A stretch of DNA of 64,000 nt, taken from NCBI GenBank assembly GCA_017302615.1, contig JAFLDB010000010.1:62001-126000 (forward strand). Direction: 5' to 3'. Shown here piece after piece: positions 26,080 to 35,314 of this stretch (the first letter of the stretch is position 1; each line of letters starts with the position of its first letter). This stretch comes from Sphingomonadales bacterium (GTDB lineage Bacteria; Pseudomonadota; Alphaproteobacteria; Sphingomonadales; Sphingomonadaceae). The position numbers were made by a program, and so were the translations under genes. Under the pieces are notes generated by a model. It had not been told where the DNA came from. It searched no databases and worked only from the letters and a program-made list of their open reading frames with translations.

Positions 26080-26097
26080 TTTAATCGATCGATTAAA
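26080..26097. promoter_or_regulatory. 18-bp perfect palindrome in front of the thiolase operon
   Basis: TTTAATCGATCGATTAAA is a perfect 18-bp palindrome located 24 bases before the thiolase ATG. It is AT-rich in a G+C-rich genome, which is typical of a repressor operator. The TetR gene in the same operon is the natural candidate to bind it. The distance to the start suggests it overlaps the transcription start or the leader. Confidence 0.6.
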
Positions 26098-26325
26098 GCC
26101 TGCCCGCCGGGTCGTCAAGGATTCCCCCGCTGTGGCATTTTCACAACAACCGCAGATGAAAAGTTTCTTTGCCCTTCTCGACAATTGCACCGGTGCGACA
26201 CTTCCCGCAGGACTGCTTAATCCGGCCCCGATTGCGGGGCCAGTCGGCGTTTGGCGGCGTGCCGCCAGGGGTCAAACCTGATCAATCTTCCCGTTACAGG
26301 GACAGAGGACCAAGGGGCAAAAGCA

Positions 26326-29300
26326 ATGAAATTCTTCCGAAAGTCTGCCTTCTCCACCACCACCTGCCTGGCGACCGCCGCCCTGGCCATGATGGGCACG
26401 GCCACAGCCGCCCAGGCCCAGGACGCCGCTCCGGCCGATTCGGCCGAAGCCTGCGCCGACGCCAACAACAACGGTGTTTGTGACAAGGATGAGAAGGGCG
26501 ACATCGTCGTCGTCGGTACCGGTTCGCGTCTGACCCGCCCGACCCTCTCTTCGCCGGTTCCGCTGACTTCGGTCACCCCGGGTGAACTTTCGGACGGTGG
26601 TGACGTCTCGCTGGGCGATGCGCTGAACGACCTTCCGTCGCTGCGCTCGACCTACAGCGCCGGCAACTCGACCCGCTTCATCGGCACCGCCGGTCTGAAC
26701 CTGCTCGACCTGCGCGGCCTCGGCATCTCGCGCACCCTGGTGCTGGTCAACGGCAAGCGTCACGTGACTGCTTCGCCGGGTGACTACCTGGTCGACGTCA
26801 ACACCATCCCGGTCGACCTGCTGGAGCGCGTCGACGTGGTGACCGGCGGCAACTCAGCCGTTTACGGTTCGGACGCCGTGGCCGGCGTGGTCAACTTCGT
26901 CCTGAAGCGCAACTATGACGGCATTTCGCTGCGCGCCCAGGGCGGCACTACCAAGCGCGGTGACCGCGGCAACTACTTCGTGTCGGGCACCTTCGGCCGC
27001 AACTTCGCCGATGGCCGCGGCAACATCGCGATCGCTGCCGAATATGCCAAGGCCGAGCCGCTGTACTTCCGCGACCGTGACGATATCGCCGGGGCGTTCT
27101 CGGGACGCTGCCAGTTCAACGCGGTTGAGCCGACTGCCGGTGAACCCAACGGGACCGATGGCATCTTTGACAACGCTTTCGTCTGCGGCGTGAAGAACGG
27201 TTCGATCTCCGACGGCGGCACGATCGGCCGCATCGGTGTCGGCACTTACCTGCGCTTCAACGATGCGGGTCAACTGTATGCCGACGTGCCGGCCGGCAAC
27301 TTCGAAGGTGCTGGTTCGACCAACATCATCGGCGGCAACGGCTCGACCCTGCGCAACACCGGCATCATGGCAGCCGGGCTTGAGCGCATCAGCCTGAACG
27401 CGCTGACCCACTTTGACTTCAGCGACGGCCTGCGCTGGTTCGCCGAAGCCAAGTACGTCCGCGTGAAGGCCAACCAGGAAGGTCAGCCGACCTTCATGGC
27501 TTCAGCCACCTTCAGCCCGACCTGGCGCTGCGACAACGGCTTCCTGGGCGCGGCCAACCTGGCCACTCTGCAAAGCTACGGGCTCTGCTCGCTCGGTGCC
27601 ACCAGCGGCCAGACCTTCCCGCTCAGCCGCTTCAACGTCGACCTGGGCGGCCGCGGCGAAACCCACATCCGCGAAACCTATCGCATCGTGACCGGTTTCG
27701 AAGGCACCTTCAACGACGACTGGAAGTACGAAATCGCCGTCAACTACGGCGAGCTGCGCACCAGCATGAACGCCATCAACGTGGCCCGCATCCGCAACGA
27801 TGCCGGCACCGCGCCCGATGGCCTTGCCCTGGCGGTCGATGCCGTGCTGGCTCCGGTCGGCTACACCGGCACCAACTTCGTGCTGAACTCGGCCGGTCAG
27901 AAGGTGATCTGCCGCGTCAACGCCACCACCATCACCCGCCCGGACTGCGTTCCGATCAACCTGTTTGGTCAGAACCAGTACACCCCGGAAGCCTATGCCT
28001 TCATCAATGGCACGGCCTCGCGCCGCGAAAAGGCGACCCAGTTCGTCGCGTCTGCCAACGTCGCGGGTGACCTGTCGCAGCTGTTCGAACTGCCGGGCGG
28101 CCCGATCGGCTTCGTGGTCGGCGCAGAATACCGCGAAGAAACCGCGTTCAGCGATTGGGACTCGGCCTCGAAGAACGGCGCGTTCTTCTTCAACCTGTTC
28201 CAGACCTTCGCTCCGCCGAAGTTCACCGTGAAGGAAGCCTACGGCGAAATCGACCTGCCGCTGCTGAAGGACCTGCCCTTTGCCAAGGAACTGACGATCC
28301 GCGGCGCGGGCCGTGTCTCGGATTACAACACCTCCACCGGCACCGTCTGGGCCTGGAACGTGGACGGCATCTACGCGCCGGTGGACGATGTCCGCTTCCG
28401 CGTGGCCTACGCCACCTCGGTTCGCGCGCCGACGCAGAGCGACCTGTTCTTCCCGCAGACCCAGAGCTTCGCGTTCATCGCCGACCCGTGCGATACCGCG
28501 AACATCTCGGCCAACCCGAACCGCGCCGCCAACTGCGCTGCGGCCGGAATTCCGACCACCTACAACGCTGCCATGGTTACCGCTTGCACCACCTCGTCGG
28601 TTCCGGCCACTGACCGTGAACTGGGCGATCCGTGGAGCAACTGCCTTGCCCGCACCTCCTCGACCGGTTTCGTCCAGGGCGGTAATCCGACTTTGGTGGC
28701 CGAGCGCGGCAAGTCGCTGACCATCGGCATGGTGGTCGAGCCCCGGATGATCCCGGGTCTGACCCTCACGGTCGACTACTACAAGATCGAAGTGACCAGC
28801 CTGATCTCGGCGCTGGGTGCACAGACCATCCTGAACCTGTGCTATGACAGCCCGACCGGCATCGGCAACCCGTTCTGCGCCACCGTCAACCGCGATCCGG
28901 CCACCGGCCTGTTCGTGCAGCCGGCGGTCATTTCGGGCGGCGTGAACTTCGCCAAGCAGAAGACCGAAGGTATCGACGTCGACATCTCGTATCGTCACAC
29001 CTTCGAAAACGGTCACCGCGTGTCGCTGCGCGCCATCGGTACCCGCGTGATGCTGCTTGACAACTATGTCGATCCGACCCGGACCGACCTGCCGAACCGC
29101 CAGATGGGCGAACTGGGTGACCCGATCTGGGCCGCCAACCTGTCGCTCAACTACGATTTCGGCCCGGTCGATTTCACCTACACCGCCCGTTATATCGGCA
29201 AGCAGACGATCAGCACCTGGGAAGCCCAGCACCCGTACACCGGTCTGTGCCCGACCAGCGGTCTGACCGGCTTCTCCGGCCGTACCTGCACCCCTGGTTC

Positions 29301-29538
29301 GCTGGCTCTGCTTGATCCGCAGAACAACGATATCACCAAGGAAGTGTACTACCCGGGCGTGATCTACCACAACGTTCGTCTGAACTTCGAACTGTCGGAC
29401 AAGAAGTACAACTTCTACATCGGCATCGATAACCTGATGGACAAGAAGCCTCCGTTCGGCCTGCTCGGCACCGCCGGCGGTGACCCGTACGACACCTACG
29501 GGCGCTTCATGTACGCTGGCTTCCGGGCCAACTTCTAA
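26326..29538 (+). CDS. TonB-dependent receptor
   Basis: A 1070-residue outer-membrane transporter driven by TonB. The signal peptide MKFFRKSAFSTTTCLATAAL ends near AQA-QD (after residue 31). An EF-hand-like loop DANNNGVCDKDE (45-56) is followed by the TonB box DIVVVGTG (59-66), then the plug domain (LGDALNDLPSLRSTYSAGNS, DVVTGGNSAVYGSDAVAGVV) and a large beta-barrel ending in YAGFRANF with the terminal Phe. An AAGGGG site lies 8 bases before the ATG. The substrate is unknown; no enzyme or siderophore genes adjoin it. Confidence 0.93.
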   Translation: MKFFRKSAFSTTTCLATAALAMMGTATAAQAQDAAPADSAEACADANNNGVCDKDEKGDIVVVGTGSRLTRPTLSSPVPLTSVTPGELSDGGDVSLGDALNDLPSLRSTYSAGNSTRFIGTAGLNLLDLRGLGISRTLVLVNGKRHVTASPGDYLVDVNTIPVDLLERVDVVTGGNSAVYGSDAVAGVVNFVLKRNYDGISLRAQGGTTKRGDRGNYFVSGTFGRNFADGRGNIAIAAEYAKAEPLYFRDRDDIAGAFSGRCQFNAVEPTAGEPNGTDGIFDNAFVCGVKNGSISDGGTIGRIGVGTYLRFNDAGQLYADVPAGNFEGAGSTNIIGGNGSTLRNTGIMAAGLERISLNALTHFDFSDGLRWFAEAKYVRVKANQEGQPTFMASATFSPTWRCDNGFLGAANLATLQSYGLCSLGATSGQTFPLSRFNVDLGGRGETHIRETYRIVTGFEGTFNDDWKYEIAVNYGELRTSMNAINVARIRNDAGTAPDGLALAVDAVLAPVGYTGTNFVLNSAGQKVICRVNATTITRPDCVPINLFGQNQYTPEAYAFINGTASRREKATQFVASANVAGDLSQLFELPGGPIGFVVGAEYREETAFSDWDSASKNGAFFFNLFQTFAPPKFTVKEAYGEIDLPLLKDLPFAKELTIRGAGRVSDYNTSTGTVWAWNVDGIYAPVDDVRFRVAYATSVRAPTQSDLFFPQTQSFAFIADPCDTANISANPNRAANCAAAGIPTTYNAAMVTACTTSSVPATDRELGDPWSNCLARTSSTGFVQGGNPTLVAERGKSLTIGMVVEPRMIPGLTLTVDYYKIEVTSLISALGAQTILNLCYDSPTGIGNPFCATVNRDPATGLFVQPAVISGGVNFAKQKTEGIDVDISYRHTFENGHRVSLRAIGTRVMLLDNYVDPTRTDLPNRQMGELGDPIWAANLSLNYDFGPVDFTYTARYIGKQTISTWEAQHPYTGLCPTSGLTGFSGRTCTPGSLALLDPQNNDITKEVYYPGVIYHNVRLNFELSDKKYNFYIGIDNLMDKKPPFGLLGTAGGDPYDTYGRFMYAGFRANF

Positions 29539-29560
29539 GTCCACCCGGACTGGAGACAGA

Positions 29561-29594
29561 AAGGGCGGCGTGGGATGCCACGCCGCCCTTTTCG
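29561..29594. terminator. Intrinsic terminator between receptor and clpB genes
   Basis: A perfect 11-bp stem (GGGCGGCGTGG / CCACGCCGCCC) with a 4-base loop and a CTTTTCGTTT tail on the plus strand; on the minus strand the tail is TTTCTGTCT. It lies between convergent genes and probably serves both. Confidence 0.85.
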
Positions 29595-29615
29595 TTTGCC
29601 CGAAAGGCGCCGGGG

Positions 29616-32192
<2,577 letters not shown>

Positions 32193-32225
32193 GGGTGTAT
32201 CAGCCTCCTGTTACACCAAGAGGTA

Positions 32226-32279
32226 GTGTTGCTGCCTTGCAACACAAGGGGTGCAAGTCAGAATTCTGACCTGCACCCC
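32226..32279. promoter_or_regulatory. Nested inverted repeats in the clpB leader
   Basis: Two dyads lie between the M28 peptidase stop and the clpB start. The first is GTGTTGC-6 bases-GCAACAC (32226-32245). The second is a 32-base palindrome (32248-32279) centred on GAATTC with one mismatch in 16 pairs, reading GGGGTGCA at one end and TGCACCCC at the other. No T-run follows on the minus strand, so a simple terminator is unlikely; an operator or leader RNA structure is more probable. Confidence 0.55.
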
Positions 32280-32320
32280 CTGATTGTCTTTGACTGGCCG
32301 CAAAGGCGGTTCTGCCCGGA

Positions 32321-33958
32321 TCAGGGCTTGGGATTGGGCGCCTTGGGCGCGTTCGGCGCAAATTCGCGGCCGAACAGGCTGCGCTCATACCAGCGCGGCA
32401 GCTCCGCCTCATCGGCAATGGCGCGGACGATGTAATAGTTCACTTCGGCGAACTTGGCCCCGGCCGCCCAGTCGAACGGCAGGTTCAGGTCATCGCTGGG
32501 GCGATGGTAATGGGTCGCCAGGAAGTGATTGAAGGCTTCCTTGCCGGGACCGGCATGGCCGGTCATCAGGAACACCGAGGGGATGCCCTGCTGGACGAAC
32601 CGGTAGTGGTCCGAGCGGGTGAACAGGCCCTCTTCCGGCAGCGGATCGGGCGAAAGCTGGATCCCGGCCTGGGCCGCAGCCTTGCCCACCACCGGGCCAA
32701 GGGTGGAATTCTCCGCCCCGAAGGCGACCACGTCGGTGAAGCGATAGGTCAGGATCGGCATGTCGAAGTTGACCACGGCGACCACCTTGCCCTTGCCCGT
32801 CACCGGGTTGAGCGCAAGGTATTCAGACCCGATCAGCCCGCCTTCCTCGTTGGTGACAGCGGCAAACAGGATCGGGCGGCGGGGACGCTTGCCGTCCTTG
32901 GCCAGGGCCTTGGCTACCTCGATCATCGTTGCCACGCCGGCGGCATTGTCCATGGCGCCATTGTTGATCTTGTCATCGCCCTTGGCGTGATCGCCGATGT
33001 GATCGAGGTGCGCGGTCATCAGCACGTATTCGCCGGCAACCGACGGGTCGGATCCGGGGATCATCGCCACCACGTTGGGGCTGGAATAGGCACGGTACTC
33101 GGTCTGACGCTCCAGCGTCGCGGTCATGCCAAGGGCAAAGCCGCGCGGCTTTCCGCCCATCTTGTCCGCCTCGGCCAGGATCGCGGCCAGGCTCTGCTTG
33201 CCCGTGCCGAAGATCTGGGCGGCGGCATCCGGGTTGAGCGCGGCATCGGCGCGGATCGCCGGCGCACGCAGGAACGGCGTGCCATCGGCCTGCAGCCAGT
33301 TGGAACGCGGCTCCCCGCTCATTTCCATGCGCCGCGCCCAGGGACGGCGGCTGGTATCTTGCAGGGTCGGCACGGTGATGATCCCGATTGCCCCGCGCTT
33401 CATCGCCATGCGGGCCTTCTCGGCATTGAGGTGCGCGCCGACTTCGGAATTCATGCCCTTGGGGTAGCCCGAAAGGACCACCACGATCTTGCCCTTGACA
33501 TCGAGCTGGCGGTAATCGTCCACGCCCAGATCGGGCCGGTCGATCCCGAAGCCGACGAAGACCAGCGGAGCCTCGACCCGCTGCTGCGCGTCCTGCGCGC
33601 TGGGGCCGATCAGCACCTTTTCGCGGCTGTCGAGCCGGATCGTCTTGCCCTTGCCGCTGATCGTCAGCACCGGCTGGCCGACCAGCTTGGCTTCGCGCAG
33701 CGGGACCTGCTGGAAATAGCTGCCCTTGGCCGGATCGCCCATCGGCACCGCCCCCATCGCGCGGAACTGCGCGGCGACGTAATTGGCGGCAATGGTATAG
33801 CCCTTGGTGCCAGAACCGCGCCCGTCGAGCGTATCGTCGGCAAGGAAGGTCACATGGGCACGGACCGCTTCCGGATCGAAACGGATCTGCTCGGCCGCCA
33901 CCACGGCAACCGGCGCGGCAAGCAGGGACAGGGCCAGGAACGGCGCGACAAGACGCAT
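32321..33958 (-). CDS. Secreted M28 family metallopeptidase
   Basis: A 545-residue zinc aminopeptidase-like protein. The start MRLVAPFLALSLLAAPVAVV is a signal peptide cut near AAEQ, and GGGGAG stands 6 bases before this ATG. A PA-type insert (about 150-260) precedes the catalytic part with the zinc ligands in TAHLDHIGDH, NGAMDNAAGVAT, TNEEGGLIGSEYL and later FTRSDHYRFVQQG. The protein should act in the periplasm or at the outer surface. Its gene reads towards clpB, 128 bases away. Confidence 0.9.
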   Translation of the reverse strand: MRLVAPFLALSLLAAPVAVVAAEQIRFDPEAVRAHVTFLADDTLDGRGSGTKGYTIAANYVAAQFRAMGAVPMGDPAKGSYFQQVPLREAKLVGQPVLTISGKGKTIRLDSREKVLIGPSAQDAQQRVEAPLVFVGFGIDRPDLGVDDYRQLDVKGKIVVVLSGYPKGMNSEVGAHLNAEKARMAMKRGAIGIITVPTLQDTSRRPWARRMEMSGEPRSNWLQADGTPFLRAPAIRADAALNPDAAAQIFGTGKQSLAAILAEADKMGGKPRGFALGMTATLERQTEYRAYSSPNVVAMIPGSDPSVAGEYVLMTAHLDHIGDHAKGDDKINNGAMDNAAGVATMIEVAKALAKDGKRPRRPILFAAVTNEEGGLIGSEYLALNPVTGKGKVVAVVNFDMPILTYRFTDVVAFGAENSTLGPVVGKAAAQAGIQLSPDPLPEEGLFTRSDHYRFVQQGIPSVFLMTGHAGPGKEAFNHFLATHYHRPSDDLNLPFDWAAGAKFAEVNYYIVRAIADEAELPRWYERSLFGREFAPNAPKAPNPKP

Positions 33959-34057
33959 GAAATACTCCCCGATGGATAGTCTGGTTTGCGCCTTGGCTAA
34001 CCGCACGGACCGCTTGGGGCAACTGCCCGCCGGACCAAGCGCCGATCCGGCCCGACG

Positions 34058-34095
34058 AAAGAAAAGGGGCGGCCCGCACACTGACAGGCCGCCCC
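34058..34095 (-). terminator. Intrinsic terminator of the S8 protease gene
   Basis: A 9-bp G+C stem (GGGGCGGCC / GGCCGCCCC) with a 12-base loop, followed on the minus strand by TTTTCTTT. It lies 25 bases after the stop of the subtilase gene. Confidence 0.85.
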
Positions 34096-34119
34096 TTGAT
34101 TCAGCTTGCGCCGGATCGA

Positions 34120-35229
34120 TCAGCGCGAGCCGATGCGGTCCGGATTGCCGTCGGGATCGCCCGTGACATTGCCGCTCTGCGTCACCGCTCCGGACAGCAG
34201 GATGCCGGCCAGATGCGGCGCGGCCATCGAGGTGCCGGAAATGGTGTTGTAACCACCCGACAGCCAGGTCGACTTGATCGACACGCCGGGTTCGGCCCAG
34301 TCTACCGGCGGGTTGCCGTAGTTGGAGAAGCTGGGCAACCCGCCACCGTTGGCAAAGGCCGAAACGGTGAAGATGTTCGGCCCCTCGGCACGGGCCGGCG
34401 AGTGGTTCATGGCGCTGTCGCTCTCGTTGCCGGCCGCCAGCACGAAGCGGACGCCGCCGGCCGAAGCGTTGATCACGGCATTGTCCAGCGTGGTCGAAAC
34501 CCCGCCGCCCAGGCTCATGTTGGCAACGTCACCGGGCGCGCCGGCCGTGGCGACATACTCAACCCCGGCGATCACGCCCGAAGTGCTGCCCGAACCGCGA
34601 CGGTCCAGCACGCGCACCGAAACCACGCGGGCACAAGGAGTGACCCCGATCACGCCGATCGTGTTGTTGCAGGCCGCGATGGTGCCGGCAACGTGGGTGC
34701 CGTGGCCGTTCTGGTCCTGCGGGGTGGTGGTGCCACCCAGGAAGCTGCGGCTGCGGGCGGTGTCGACGTTCAGATCCGGATGGGTCAGGTCGATGCCGCT
34801 GTCGATCACCCAGGCGGTGCGGGTGCCGGTGTAGTTGGCCCCGCCACCATTGACGCGGGCGATGCCCCAGGGGGTTTCCTGGGCCGGCTGGGTACCACCG
34901 CCGCCGCCCGGCCTGGCTTCCTGGCGGATCGGCGGCACGGCCATCACCTGGTCCTGCTCGCAATAGGCAATGTTCGGATTGGCGGCCTGCATCCGCTGAA
35001 CCGCCTGGGCCGGCAAGTCAGCCGCAAAGCCCTGCAGCGCCACGCGGTAAACGTGCTTGACCTGACCGCCCTGGGCCTTGACCGAGCGGTGGGCTTCAGC
35101 CTCGACCTGACCGCGCGACACCCCCTTGTTAAACACGCAGATATAGGAATTGGCGATCTTCTCCCCAGCGACCTGCGCCTGGGCAGGGTTGGCCAGAGCC
35201 ATCAGCGGCAGCGCCGATCCCGCCAACAA
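34120..35229 (-). CDS. Secreted subtilisin-like serine protease (S8)
   Basis: A subtilase with N-terminal inhibitor-like prodomain (about 25-100) and the S8 core. Numbered from the TTG at 35229, the catalytic triad is Asp143 (AWVIDSGIDLTHPDLN), His176 (NGHGTHVAGTIAA) and Ser334 (GTSMAAPHLAG), with the oxyanion Asn in VLAAGNESDS. The signal peptide ends at ANPAQAQ. There is no ATG or GTG for a complete signal peptide; the only candidates are TTG at 35229 or 35226, and an open, Arg-rich frame extends upstream, so the start is uncertain. It is divergent from the M16 peptidase gene. Confidence 0.87.
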   Translation of the reverse strand: MLAGSALPLMALANPAQAQVAGEKIANSYICVFNKGVSRGQVEAEAHRSVKAQGGQVKHVYRVALQGFAADLPAQAVQRMQAANPNIAYCEQDQVMAVPPIRQEARPGGGGGTQPAQETPWGIARVNGGGANYTGTRTAWVIDSGIDLTHPDLNVDTARSRSFLGGTTTPQDQNGHGTHVAGTIAACNNTIGVIGVTPCARVVSVRVLDRRGSGSTSGVIAGVEYVATAGAPGDVANMSLGGGVSTTLDNAVINASAGGVRFVLAAGNESDSAMNHSPARAEGPNIFTVSAFANGGGLPSFSNYGNPPVDWAEPGVSIKSTWLSGGYNTISGTSMAAPHLAGILLSGAVTQSGNVTGDPDGNPDRIGSR

Positions 35230-35314
35230 TGCCGTTCGTCGAACAAGGCTCTTGGCAGGGCGGCGCGGGCCGCTAGCACTGACGGCAACTGATTACCGGG
35301 GGACCTTACCGACC

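Noticed and set aside
32193..32320. CIRCE element or sigma-32 promoter for clpB
   Set aside because: No TTAGCACTC-N9-GAGTGCTAA and no convincing CTTGAA/CCCCAT pair. The dyads present are different and are listed separately.
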